From contig UQHH01000001.1 of NCBI GenBank assembly GCA_900540865.1, positions 62,001-126,000 of the forward strand: DNA of 64,000 nt, in the 5' to 3' direction. Source of the stretch: an uncultured Oscillospiraceae bacterium. GTDB lineage: Bacteria > Bacillota > Clostridia > Oscillospirales > Acutalibacteraceae. Positions 49,055 through 57,959 of the stretch are shown here, piece after piece. Within the stretch, counting starts at the first letter, position 1, and every line of letters begins with the position of its first letter. Position numbers and translations under genes: made by a program. The notes beneath the pieces are model-generated. The model was not told the origin of the DNA. It made no database searches and saw only the letters and a list, made by a program, of their open reading frames with translations.

Positions 49055-51661
49055 ATGAAAAAAAATGATTTTTTCCGGGACTCCGGTCAAATAAGCCTCG
49101 TAAATATAGCGGCGGTTTCTATCCTTGCGCTGGTTTTTGCCGCGGCCTCTATCGTAAACGTATGGCTTTTAAACAGCAATGTCGATTCCATTTATAAAGC
49201 GCCTTATTCCGTCACAAAAAACATTAACGGTATTACAAATACACTTTCCAACATGGAAATGCGGATTGTTCTCCTGCCGGAGTACGTATCAGCCGGGGAA
49301 AGCAACGTCATCAGGAAGGATATTGAAGCGCTGACGCCCAGCCTCATGGAAGGGATTGAATATATTAAAGAATACAGCATCCGCCCGAAAAACGAAATCC
49401 TTGAGCTGGAACAAACGGTCAAATCTATTTTAGAAAAGCAAGAGTTGATTTTCAACAAAATAGATACTTACACGCCCGAAGGACTAAAAAGCGATATTAA
49501 CAGCAATTTGATACCCTATTACAGGTCATCCGCCGAGCTATGCGACCAGATGACGGAGCTTGTGCAGAAAACCGCGGATGAAATAAGCAAACAGTCCACC
49601 TGGACCGCCGCGACAAATACGACGATGGCGGTCGTGCTTGCCGCCGTTCTGGTTATTGTCACGGTGTACCTTCAGACAGTCGTGCGCAGAAAAAACGGCG
49701 AACTGCTTTACCGTGAGCACTTGTTCTCCATGATAACGGAAAACGTCGACGATGTTACGTTGATATATAACCCTGCAAAAAAGGGAATCGACTTTGTAAG
49801 CGCCAACGCGCGGCGTGTGCTGGACTATTCCCCGGAGGAGCTAAAAGAGCGCTGCTTTGAAATTTTCCCCGAACTGCAGGAAAGGCTGTCTTTCCCGTAC
49901 GGTATAAAGAATCCGGATGAAACGGAATTTCGTTTTATCCGTAAAAACGATACGATTCCCCGCTGGCTCCAGCCGCGCTTTTACCCGATTCAGGCGGATA
50001 AAAAGGAAAAGAACGTCATCATAACGCTGACCGACCTGACTGAAGAAAAAAAGGCGCAGTATGCCCTGCAGAACGCGCTGCTGACCGCGCAGAAGGCGAC
50101 CGAAGCGCGCAGGGCGTTTCTCTCCAGAATGAGCCATGAAATCAGGACGCCGCTCAACGCAATTATAGGAATGGCGGCGATTGCGCAGTCGGCAGAGGGC
50201 AACCCTGTGAGAACGCAGGACTGCCTGATGAAAATCAGGTTTTCCTCAAAGCACCTGCTCAACATTATCAATGAGGTCCTCGATATGTCTGCAATTGAAA
50301 ACGGAAAAATGCAGGTAGCAAACGAGCCGTTCCGGCTCAAAGGGCTGCTCGCTTCCGTTGCTTCCGTTTATTACGACCAATGCAAACAGGCCGGAAAAAA
50401 TTTCAAATGCTATGCGTACAATATACATAACAGCGCGCTTATCGGGGACCAGTTCCGTCTCAACCAGATTCTCCTGAACCTCCTGTCCAATGCCTTTAAG
50501 TTTACAAAGCCCGGCGGAACCGTCACGCTTTCCGTTAAAGAGCTTGCGTTGCGTAACGGCCGCGTTTTCCTGCGCTTTTCCGTAACGGATGACGGCATTG
50601 GAATGGACGAAGCTGCTGTAAAAAGGGTTTTTGAGCCGTTTGAGCAGGCTACCCCCGTCACCGCTCAAAAATACGGCGGCTCCGGGCTCGGCCTTTCGAT
50701 TACGAAAAACCTGACGGAGCTGATGGGCGGCAGTATAAACGTGACGAGCAAAAAGGACGAGGGAACGCAATTTCGCGTGGAGCTTTCGTTTGAATGCGAG
50801 CCGCAGGAGTGCGCGCCCGACGCTTCCTTCTCCAATCTCAGCGTCCTGCTTGTAGACCCGGATGAACAAAGCCGGCCTCAGGTAAGCGGCGCGCTCCACA
50901 GCCTCAATGTCCAGGCCACAGAGGCCCGTTCCTTTAAACAGGCGGATACTCTTTTATACGGCGCGGACAAAAAAGGGAAAGCCTTTGATTATTGTATTAT
51001 CGTATGTGAAACCGCCGATGAAGAGGTTTTGGATTTTGTTGACCGCCTAGGCAATTCCCCGGCAGGCGAAAAGGCAGGGACTGCGTTATTTGCCTATTCT
51101 TTCGCGCAGGGCAAGGAAGATTTGAAAAACCGGGGCATCGATTATTTAAGCCTGCGTCCGGTTCTTCGCTGTGAGCTCGTACGCTTTTTTATAAACAAGG
51201 GCCTTGCGCAGGACGCGCAGCAAAACGCACAGCAGGAAATGGAATACGATTTCAGCGGAAAACGCCTCCTGCTGGCGGAGGATAACGAGCTGAACCTTGA
51301 AATCGCGTGCGAGCTGCTAAAACGTACCGGCGCGCAGGTGAACGTCGCGCATGACGGCCAGGAGGCCTGCGATATGTTCCTGAACTCGCCGCAGGGCAGC
51401 TACGACGCAATCCTTCTCGATATACAGATGCCATTGATGGACGGGTACCAGGCCGCGAGAAAAATCCGCGCTTCCTCTCATCCGGACGCAAAAGCGGTAC
51501 CGATTATTGCTATGACAGCAAACGCCTTTTCGGAGGACGTGGTTGCCGCGCTTTCAGCCGGAATGGACGGGCATGTCGCAAAGCCCGTCGAACCGGAGCT
51601 TTTGTATCAAACGCTCGGAGCCTTTTTGAAGGGCGCTCCGAAGCATACATATAAAGGATGA
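49055..51661 (+). CDS. membrane hybrid histidine kinase with pseudo-receiver and receiver
   Basis: An 868-residue sensor kinase. Two membrane helices (about 20-40 and 185-205) bracket a helical sensor domain; a PAS domain (about 220-340), HisKA (FLSRMSHEIRTPLNAIIG near 355) and HATPase (DQFRLNQILLNLLSNAFKFT, DDGIGMD, GGSGLGLS) follow. The first receiver-like segment (LSVLLVDPDEQSRPQV) lacks a phospho-acceptor (IIVCETAD), so it is a pseudo-receiver. The last (LLLAEDNELN, AILLDIQMPLMDGYQ) is intact. The start is ATG 49055 with GAGG; a TTG at 49037 is a worse choice. It passes phosphate to the HPt protein encoded next. Confidence 0.95.
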   Translation: MKKNDFFRDSGQISLVNIAAVSILALVFAAASIVNVWLLNSNVDSIYKAPYSVTKNINGITNTLSNMEMRIVLLPEYVSAGESNVIRKDIEALTPSLMEGIEYIKEYSIRPKNEILELEQTVKSILEKQELIFNKIDTYTPEGLKSDINSNLIPYYRSSAELCDQMTELVQKTADEISKQSTWTAATNTTMAVVLAAVLVIVTVYLQTVVRRKNGELLYREHLFSMITENVDDVTLIYNPAKKGIDFVSANARRVLDYSPEELKERCFEIFPELQERLSFPYGIKNPDETEFRFIRKNDTIPRWLQPRFYPIQADKKEKNVIITLTDLTEEKKAQYALQNALLTAQKATEARRAFLSRMSHEIRTPLNAIIGMAAIAQSAEGNPVRTQDCLMKIRFSSKHLLNIINEVLDMSAIENGKMQVANEPFRLKGLLASVASVYYDQCKQAGKNFKCYAYNIHNSALIGDQFRLNQILLNLLSNAFKFTKPGGTVTLSVKELALRNGRVFLRFSVTDDGIGMDEAAVKRVFEPFEQATPVTAQKYGGSGLGLSITKNLTELMGGSINVTSKKDEGTQFRVELSFECEPQECAPDASFSNLSVLLVDPDEQSRPQVSGALHSLNVQATEARSFKQADTLLYGADKKGKAFDYCIIVCETADEEVLDFVDRLGNSPAGEKAGTALFAYSFAQGKEDLKNRGIDYLSLRPVLRCELVRFFINKGLAQDAQQNAQQEMEYDFSGKRLLLAEDNELNLEIACELLKRTGAQVNVAHDGQEACDMFLNSPQGSYDAILLDIQMPLMDGYQAARKIRASSHPDAKAVPIIAMTANAFSEDVVAALSAGMDGHVAKPVEPELLYQTLGAFLKGAPKHTYKG

Positions 51662-51666
51662 TATAT

Positions 51667-52026
51667 ATGAAAGAACAGCTCACAAAGGCGCTTTCCAGCT
51701 GGGGCGCCGACATTGAAGGCGCTGTGAGGCGTTTCGCGGGGAACGAAGCGCTTTACGAAAAATTCCTGTACAAATTTTTGCAGGACGAGACTTTTGACAG
51801 CCTTTCAAACGCCGCAGAGCAAAGCGACACGGACGAGGCGATGCGCGCTGCGCACACGTTAAAGGGAATTACCGGTAACCTGGGGCTGAATCCCCTTTTT
51901 TCTCTTTGCTCCGATTATGTTAACGCCACCCGCGCGGGCGAGCTCTCAAAGCTGCCGGATTTATATGAGAAGATTCAAATAAGTTATCAAGCCGTGACAA
52001 AGATATTACAGGAAAACGAAGGTTGA
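51667..52026 (+). CDS. HPt phosphotransfer protein
   Basis: A 119-residue four-helix histidine phosphotransfer protein. The phospho-accepting His lies in MRAAHTLKGITGNLGL near residue 62. It would relay phosphate from the kinase's receiver to the receiver of the next protein. The start is ATG 51667 with AAAGG 9 nt upstream; it begins 5 bp past the kinase stop and ends 6 bp before the next ATG, so the three genes form a phosphorelay operon. Confidence 0.93.
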   Translation: MKEQLTKALSSWGADIEGAVRRFAGNEALYEKFLYKFLQDETFDSLSNAAEQSDTDEAMRAAHTLKGITGNLGLNPLFSLCSDYVNATRAGELSKLPDLYEKIQISYQAVTKILQENEG

Positions 52027-52032
52027 CCGAGA

Positions 52033-55000
52033 ATGAAAAAGGACGATACGATTCTAGTCGTTGACGACATGGAAGTAAACCGTGCGATTTTATGCAGTAT
52101 TTTTGAAAATAAATATAACGTTCTTGAGGCGGAAAACGGCAGGCAGGCTATGGAGGTTCTGGAAAAGAATCCAACGGTCAACGTCATCCTGCTCGATATC
52201 GTCATGCCGGAAATGGACGGCTACCAGGTTTTACGGAAAATGAACGACAGCGGAATCATCGATAAAATACCTGTTGTAGTCATCACCGCGGAGATTTCTC
52301 CCGAAATCGAGCTGCTCGCCTTTGATTTGGGCGCGCGTGATATAATTTCAAAACCGTTTGAGCCGTTTATTGTAAAACGCCGCGTGGAGAACACCATCGA
52401 GTTGTACCGGCATAGGCTCCATTTGGAAGAGCTTGTCAGGGACCAGGCGTATAAGCTCAAGGAATCAAACGAAATTATCGTAGACGCTTTGAGCTCCGTT
52501 ATTGAATCGCGCAGCCTGGAATCGGGGCAGCATATTTTCAGAATCAGGATGTTTACAAAAATACTTCTGAAGGAAATCGCAAAGACGAACAGCGGCTACG
52601 ACCTGAACGAACATACAATCGAGCTGATTGCGAGCGCTTCCTCCATGCACGACATTGGGAAAATCGCAATTCCCGATTCAATTTTGAACAAACCGGGGAG
52701 GCTTACCGCCGACGAGTTCGAGATTATGAAAACGCATACCACGACCGGATGTAAAATTCTAAAGAGTCTCGATAAAATGTCAGACAGGGAATACCTGCTT
52801 TACGCATACAACATTTGCCGGTACCACCACGAGCGTTACGACGGCAACGGTTATCCCGACGGACTGAAGGGTGACAATATCCCAATCTGCGCACAGGCTG
52901 TCTCTGTAGCCGACGCATACGACGCGCTTACCACCGACCGCGTATACAAGAGCGCCTATCCGCATCAAAAGGCGATGGATATGATTCTTGGCGGAGAATG
53001 TGGCGCGTTCAATCCTCAGATACTCAAGTGCCTGACGAAGGTTTCCGAGCAATTCCGGCAGCTTGCCAAAAAATATGCCGACGGCAGCTTTATTTATCCA
53101 CATGCGGAGGAAGGCGATTCAGGCGCGCAAATTGCGTCTTATACATTTTCTGAGGAAGAGCTTTCCCATATCGAGCTTTATTCCGTGCTGCGCTATCTTG
53201 GGCACACCGCGATTGAATTTGATTTAAACACGGAATATTTTAACATTCTTTACACGCCTGAGGATACCCTCGCTATATTTAAAGACAGGGGCGGCCACAC
53301 GCACCGCAGTGAGTTTATGAACGACTTTATCAGCCATTACGTCCATCCGGAGGATATTGATTCGGTTATGCGTTTTATCTCCGCGCGGTATGAGGATTTT
53401 TTTAATGAGGTGCAGTCCCAGCCATATCATGAGTTTCGTGTGCTCGACACCCAGACTCAGCATTGTTCCGCCTTCAGGGCAACATTTTTGCCGCTGCGTA
53501 CAGATGTTCCCAAGAACCGGAAAGCCATTGTCATATTGGAGAAGAACTCGCAGGCGAAAGCCCTTCCTTCCAATATAAACCGCTGTACAAACGACTCAGA
53601 CGAGGCGCATGTAATGGAAGAGCTGCAGGAAAGCTACACGATGACAGCGGTAATCGATTTGACGAAGGATTCGTTCATGGTCCTGCATACAAACGACCAG
53701 GATACCTATATGCCCTCCGCCGCAGTATCGTACAGCGGAATCTGCGGGGAGCTTTTACAAAACAGAGTACATCCCGACGACAAAAGCTATTTTGAGGAAA
53801 ACTTTTCTTTGGAGAATATGCGCCGCTTTTTTACAGCGGAAACAAAAAAATCCGTTGTGTACCGTTTCCTTGGGCGAAACGGAAAGTATCATTGGCGTGA
53901 AAACATGCTTGTAAAAAACAACAGCTTCAGCGGAGGCGACACGCTTGTTTACAGCCTTGTCAAATATGCGGACCAGAATGAAATCGACCGTATCAAGGCG
54001 GCGCGCCGAGACGTGATATTCGGGAGGGAAATTTACCCCGTCCTGCTGGATAAGTTCAGCGATATTATTTTTGAGTACGACCTGAAAAGCGGAACGACCT
54101 ATTATTCGCACGGATTTGAAGAAAAGTTCGGCTTCCGCGCGCCGAATAACATGCGCGAGCTCTATAACGCGGCGCGAACCCATATCAGCAAGGAGGACAT
54201 CGACGAGTACCTCGCGTGCATCAAGAATCTCGACGAGCCGCCCGACGTCCGTGATATAGAGTACCGGTACCGCAACGCCAAGGGCGACTATATCTGGTGC
54301 CGCAAACGATTTTTGATAACGCGCGACGAATCCGGCTTTGCTGTCAGGGTAAACGGAATCATGACCGACGTAGACCGCTATAAAAGAGAAAACGCGCTGC
54401 TCAGGCAAAAGTCGGAAACCGACCAGTTGACCGGATTGTATAACAAAATGACGGTGCAGGACAGGATTAAGGCATGCCTTTCTGAATGCCCCGAAGATAC
54501 TATACACGCGCTATTTATCTTAGATATAGACAATTTCAAAATCGTCAATGACATTTACGGCCACCTCACTGGAGACAAAACGCTTGAAAAAATATCGGAC
54601 CGCATTACCTCGGTTTTTGAGGACAACAGCATCGTCGGGCGCGTCGGCGGCGACGAATTTGTAATTTTCATCAAGGAGGTCCCTAACATTGCTTATGCGC
54701 ACGATAAGGCGCAGCTGCTACTAAACCGTCTCAATGAAATCCTTTCCTCATTTAACAATACGGCAAGCATTTCCGTAAGCATCGGTATTTCCTTTTATCC
54801 GCAGGATGGCACAGCCTTCTATGATTTGTTTACGCGGGCGGATTTAGCGCTCTATGAGGCAAAACGCCTTGGAAAAAGCCAATGGCGCGTATACAATGAA
54901 GGTATGAACACAAACGCGTCCCTGCTGAAAAACTCGCCGGAACACCTGCGCGGAGAACACAGCTTTACAGACGGTTTTAAAATTCAGCTATTACAAAATT

Positions 55001-55806
55001 TCTACGCATGTGAAACACCTGAGGAAGGAATCCGGTTCATTTTCGACGCGACAGCGCGTTACTGCGGACTTTCCCATATCCTGATATATGAAACATACAG
55101 CGGTGTAAAAAAGCTGTACGACTGGAGCGCAAGCTCTATTTTGAGTCATACCGCCTACCCCGGCAAACCTCTTTCAGACGAAATGCGCCGTGAGCTGCTT
55201 GGCCTTGCCTCGGACAACGGGATTTTGTGTATTGAGGACGCCGGCTGCCTTTCCTCAACCGCACTGCGCGAATATCTCAAAGAGGCGCAGGGCGCCGCCT
55301 TGCTGATTACGAAGGTAGCGGACAGCAAGACCGACTACGGCTTTGTCGCCTTTGTCGAGCATGAGCACGCGCGCCGGTGGTCGGAACAGGAACGGGATAT
55401 ACTATCTTTCATCGCGAAAACAGCCGCGCTCGTATATCTGAAGACGAGGTACCTGCAGGACCTTGAAGAAAAATATTCGTTGAGCAACCTGTATTTCAAC
55501 CAGATAGACACGGTAGGCTACGTAATCGACGAGACTTTTAAAATAATAGAGGCAAACCGGTGCCTATGCGAAAAAATCACGGTGAAAAACGGTGAAAAAT
55601 GCTACCGGCTTTTTCAAAACAGGGATAAGCCCTGCGTTGGCTGCCCTGTGCTCAAGCTCAATAAATCGTGCCATACCGCCTCTTCCCCCATTTACAGGGA
55701 GCAATATGACGAAGAGGTCATGGTAACGGCGTCCAAATGCAAAACAGGACAGCGCGCGGTTTCCTATCTGGTAACGGTAGGAAAAAAAAATAAAATTTCT
55801 TTCTAA
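52033..55806 (+). CDS. REC-HD-GYP-PAS-GGDEF-GAF bifunctional c-di-GMP response regulator
   Basis: A 1257-residue output protein. Order: receiver (1-125; phospho-Asp55 in VILLDIVMPEMDGYQ), HD-GYP phosphodiesterase (about 145-350; SSMHDIGK at 203-210, HHERYDGNGYPDGLKG near 265), about three PAS-like segments (370-830), GGDEF (about 840-1000; RVGGDEF near 870, no RxxD inhibitory site), a GAF domain (about 985-1150) and a final PAS-like part with Cys cluster CVGCPVLKLNKSC. It carries degrading and making domains in one chain, both with intact signature motifs. Phosphorylation presumably tips the balance. It ends 7 bp before the promoter of the riboswitch array. Confidence 0.95.
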   Translation: MKKDDTILVVDDMEVNRAILCSIFENKYNVLEAENGRQAMEVLEKNPTVNVILLDIVMPEMDGYQVLRKMNDSGIIDKIPVVVITAEISPEIELLAFDLGARDIISKPFEPFIVKRRVENTIELYRHRLHLEELVRDQAYKLKESNEIIVDALSSVIESRSLESGQHIFRIRMFTKILLKEIAKTNSGYDLNEHTIELIASASSMHDIGKIAIPDSILNKPGRLTADEFEIMKTHTTTGCKILKSLDKMSDREYLLYAYNICRYHHERYDGNGYPDGLKGDNIPICAQAVSVADAYDALTTDRVYKSAYPHQKAMDMILGGECGAFNPQILKCLTKVSEQFRQLAKKYADGSFIYPHAEEGDSGAQIASYTFSEEELSHIELYSVLRYLGHTAIEFDLNTEYFNILYTPEDTLAIFKDRGGHTHRSEFMNDFISHYVHPEDIDSVMRFISARYEDFFNEVQSQPYHEFRVLDTQTQHCSAFRATFLPLRTDVPKNRKAIVILEKNSQAKALPSNINRCTNDSDEAHVMEELQESYTMTAVIDLTKDSFMVLHTNDQDTYMPSAAVSYSGICGELLQNRVHPDDKSYFEENFSLENMRRFFTAETKKSVVYRFLGRNGKYHWRENMLVKNNSFSGGDTLVYSLVKYADQNEIDRIKAARRDVIFGREIYPVLLDKFSDIIFEYDLKSGTTYYSHGFEEKFGFRAPNNMRELYNAARTHISKEDIDEYLACIKNLDEPPDVRDIEYRYRNAKGDYIWCRKRFLITRDESGFAVRVNGIMTDVDRYKRENALLRQKSETDQLTGLYNKMTVQDRIKACLSECPEDTIHALFILDIDNFKIVNDIYGHLTGDKTLEKISDRITSVFEDNSIVGRVGGDEFVIFIKEVPNIAYAHDKAQLLLNRLNEILSSFNNTASISVSIGISFYPQDGTAFYDLFTRADLALYEAKRLGKSQWRVYNEGMNTNASLLKNSPEHLRGEHSFTDGFKIQLLQNFYACETPEEGIRFIFDATARYCGLSHILIYETYSGVKKLYDWSASSILSHTAYPGKPLSDEMRRELLGLASDNGILCIEDAGCLSSTALREYLKEAQGAALLITKVADSKTDYGFVAFVEHEHARRWSEQERDILSFIAKTAALVYLKTRYLQDLEEKYSLSNLYFNQIDTVGYVIDETFKIIEANRCLCEKITVKNGEKCYRLFQNRDKPCVGCPVLKLNKSCHTASSPIYREQYDEEVMVTASKCKTGQRAVSYLVTVGKKNKISF

Positions 55807-55812
55807 ACCCTG

Positions 55813-55841
55813 TTGACAAACCGGCCGTTGGCGCATATAAT
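55813..55841 (+). promoter_or_regulatory. perfect consensus promoter of the riboswitch-controlled operon
   Basis: TTGACA, exactly 17 bp and TATAAT, with transcription expected near 55848, just before the first aptamer. There is no terminator between the upstream response-regulator gene and this promoter, so phosphorelay transcripts also enter the array. Confidence 0.92.
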
Positions 55842-55855
55842 AATTACAAAGAAGG

Positions 55856-55940
55856 AAATATTGGCAAACCTGGCGAAAGCCAGCGACGCAAAGCGATGAG
55901 TCTAAGGCGTACAGCGCTATGATTGTCAGGCTGCATTATT
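55856..55940 (+). ncRNA. c-di-GMP-I (GEMM-I) riboswitch, copy 1
   Basis: All GEMM-I hallmarks are present: GGCAAACC (55863), a P2 hairpin TGGC-GAAA-GCCA whose GNRA loop docks into P3, GACGCAAAGC (55885), GTCTAAGG and the closing ATGATTGTCAGGCTGC. The 5' flank AATATT can pair with ATTATT after the 3' end, which also forms the left arm of the following terminator. Ligand binding should therefore block termination (an ON switch), as an inference from pairing. Confidence 0.93.
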
Positions 55941-55964
55941 ATTTCGTAATAATGCAGCTTTTTT
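55930..55964 (+). terminator. terminator of riboswitch 1
   Basis: A 12-bp perfect stem, GCTGCATTATTA (55930-55941) with TAATAATGCAGC (55947-55958), and TTTTTT. The left arm overlaps the aptamer's closing strand. Confidence 0.92.
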
Positions 55965-56003
55965 ATTGAAACAGGGCGGTTGTATGAGGCTTGCAGGCAC
56001 AGT

Positions 56004-56090
56004 AAAATATTCGGCAAACCTGGCGAAAGCCAGCGACGCAAAGCGATGAGTCTAAGGCGCACGGCGCTATGATTGTCAGGCTGCATTATT
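56004..56090 (+). ncRNA. c-di-GMP-I (GEMM-I) riboswitch, copy 2
   Basis: The core is the same as copy 1 with GGCAAACC at 56013, the TGGC-GAAA-GCCA hairpin, GACGCAAAGC at 56035 and ATGATTGTCAGGCTGC. P3 differs by the loop GCACGG. The 5' flank AATATT is kept although the rest of the linker differs, supporting its role in the closing stem. Confidence 0.93.
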
Positions 56091-56112
56091 ACTTTGATAA
56101 TGCGGCTTTTTT
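56080..56112 (+). terminator. terminator of riboswitch 2
   Basis: GCTGCATTA (56080-56088) pairs with TAATGCGGC (56098-56106), one wobble, then TTTTTT. Confidence 0.9.
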
Positions 56113-56154
56113 ATTTCCTGAGCATCAAGGCGTTCAACGGAAAGGTATCAAAAC

Positions 56155-56243
56155 AAAAAATAACCGGCAAACCTGGCGAAAGCCAGCGACGCAAAGCGAT
56201 GAGTCTAAGGCGCATGGCGCTATGATTGTCAGGCTGCATTATT
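56155..56243 (+). ncRNA. c-di-GMP-I (GEMM-I) riboswitch, copy 3
   Basis: GGCAAACC at 56166, TGGC-GAAA-GCCA, GACGCAAAGC at 56188, GTCTAAGG and ATGATTGTCAGGCTGC. The 5' flank reads AATAA, which pairs with TTATT after the aptamer. It is the last checkpoint, about 60 bp before the surface-protein start codon. Confidence 0.93.
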
Positions 56244-56269
56244 ACTTTGATAATGCGGCTTTTCTTTTT
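56233..56269 (+). terminator. terminator of riboswitch 3
   Basis: GCTGCATTA (56233-56241) with TAATGCGGC (56251-56259), followed by TTTTCTTTTTC. Confidence 0.88.
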
Positions 56270-56304
56270 CCTGAGAAGTATATTTTTGAAAGCGGGTAGT
56301 TAAT

Positions 56305-57915
56305 ATGAAAAAATGCAAGGGCATCAAAACGGTCACGGCGGTTTTCCTATCTATTATTATCGCGGCGGGATGCGCGCTCGTATCAGCATCGGCGGCCTCC
56401 GGCGAATATGCGCTGATTGCCTCCTCCGACACAAAAATAAGCGGCTCCGCGCAGGTCCGCGGCAACGCGCTGATTACAGGCGGCGAGCTTCAGGGCGGCT
56501 ACAATGAATGGAGCACGGGTACGATATTCACCGCGCCCGGCGTCACTGTAAAAAAACTGTCCGACCCGAATAAAAACATCGTCAAGGAATATACGGGCGC
56601 TGTTCCCTCCTATCGGTTTGAAAGCTATAACAAAGCACCCGAAACAACATATTTTCTCGAAAAGAGCACACAGTTCAAGGACGGCACGAAGGATTTGACC
56701 GTCGGCAGCGGCGAATTTGAAAACGGCTACGTGCTTAAGACGGACGCTTATATCCGCAACTTAACAGTCCCCTATGAATCGACGCTCACCATCGACGCGC
56801 TCAGCGGCGTTTCCGTCATCCGTGTCGGTAAGCTCACAAACAACGGTAATATCAATATCAACGGCGGTAAGGTTATTATTTATGTCGACGAAATCGGTTC
56901 TGTCAACAACGGTACGTTTAACGACGGCAACGGCAAGACCGCCAACGGCGGAAATCCCGACTACCTGACCATGTTCATCAACGATTACAGCAAGAACATC
57001 GATATGAATTTCGCAAAGATTTTCGGCAACATCGTCGTCCCCTATTCTAGCTTTCATATGAACAGTACGGTAATGACCGGTAATGTCTATGCCGGCCAGG
57101 ATGTAAAGTTCGACGGCGACAACAAAATTACAGGCCTCGTATACGCGCCCGAATCCGAAACCAAGATTGCAGGCAGCTCTTATATTAAGGGACAGCTTAT
57201 TACAAATACGCTCGACCTGAGCGGTACGGGCTATATAGAGTTCGGCGGCTTCCAGGAGCTTCCCTCGGACATCATCGACGGCGTAGGCGACAAGAACAAC
57301 GACCAAGTAACAGGCGACGGCGCTTCTCAGCCTGAGGAACCCACCCAGCCCGCGCCGGAAGAGCCGACGCAGTCCGGCGGCTCCGATAATAACAGCGGTT
57401 CTGAACAGCCGACCGGCCCTTCGACAGGCGGAAGTACGGACACACAGCCCGGCGACGGCGAGGTTACGATTACCGCGGTGGTCGCCCGCAGGATGTCCAT
57501 CAGGCTCGAGGACGGACGCATTCTCAAGAGCGGCGACAAGTTCAACATGCCGAAATACGGCACCATCCGTTTCCAGGTCTGCACGAACAATTGGGATACC
57601 AATACGTACACGGACGACGGCCAGGGACTCGCGGGCCCCGTCGTATATGAATTCACACATAAGAAAAACAAAGAGCTTTACCTGCGAGTCGACAACGACC
57701 GTTACTTCATGCCGGTACGCTTCCATTTTGAAAAGGGCGACTACAGCAAGCTGACGGGCGTTGACCAGGTACTCTCTACTCCGCTTGAGAGCCTTTCCAT
57801 CAACTTCCCGCTGGGCGCGACGGTCAACGTCAAGGCCTATGTAAAAAGCCAGGTCGTCGATTCCCAGAACATCTTTGTCGATTCCAATCTCGAATGGTAC
57901 AACTGGCCGTACTAA
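56305..57915 (+). CDS. secreted beta-helix-like surface protein under c-di-GMP riboswitch control
   Basis: A 536-residue exported protein with a Sec signal peptide (to about SASAAS, residue 32). Residues 35-320 are rich in short repeated strands and turns with Asn ladders (TNNGNININGGKVIIYV, MNSTVMTGNVYAGQDVKFDGDNKITGLVYAP), typical of a right-handed beta-helix or polymer-forming fold. A Pro/Thr/Gly/Ser linker (about 325-390) leads to a C-terminal beta domain of about 145 residues. No LPXTG or S-layer motif was seen. It is the first gene after three riboswitches and is probably an adhesin or matrix component; the exact function is unknown. Confidence 0.85.
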   Translation: MKKCKGIKTVTAVFLSIIIAAGCALVSASAASGEYALIASSDTKISGSAQVRGNALITGGELQGGYNEWSTGTIFTAPGVTVKKLSDPNKNIVKEYTGAVPSYRFESYNKAPETTYFLEKSTQFKDGTKDLTVGSGEFENGYVLKTDAYIRNLTVPYESTLTIDALSGVSVIRVGKLTNNGNININGGKVIIYVDEIGSVNNGTFNDGNGKTANGGNPDYLTMFINDYSKNIDMNFAKIFGNIVVPYSSFHMNSTVMTGNVYAGQDVKFDGDNKITGLVYAPESETKIAGSSYIKGQLITNTLDLSGTGYIEFGGFQELPSDIIDGVGDKNNDQVTGDGASQPEEPTQPAPEEPTQSGGSDNNSGSEQPTGPSTGGSTDTQPGDGEVTITAVVARRMSIRLEDGRILKSGDKFNMPKYGTIRFQVCTNNWDTNTYTDDGQGLAGPVVYEFTHKKNKELYLRVDNDRYFMPVRFHFEKGDYSKLTGVDQVLSTPLESLSINFPLGATVNVKAYVKSQVVDSQNIFVDSNLEWYNWPY

Positions 57916-57959
57916 AATAGTAGACTGCGTACCCAGAATATATTATAATTAAATAAAAC

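Larger units (their letters stand above)
55856..56269 (+). repeat. triple tandem repeat of riboswitch-terminator units
   Basis: Three head-to-tail units of about 150 bp, with the cores starting at 55863, 56013 and 56166. From GGCAAACC to the terminator about 75 bases are almost identical in all three (differences in the P3 loop GTACAG, GCACGG, GCATGG). Intervening linkers are unrelated. The pattern points to recent duplication or gene conversion with selection on the RNA. Confidence 0.93.

Noticed and set aside
49538..54507. Long antisense reading frames opposite the kinase and response-regulator genes (for example 50246-50899 and 53755-54507)
   Set aside because: They mirror well-supported coding genes, have no ribosome sites and show no recognisable domains.
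55844..56299. Overlapping short reading frames on both strands across the three repeats (for example 56069-56299 plus, 55844-56086 minus) with internally repeated peptides
   Set aside because: Their peptide repeats are just translations of the conserved riboswitch and terminator RNA; they lack ribosome sites and cross terminators.
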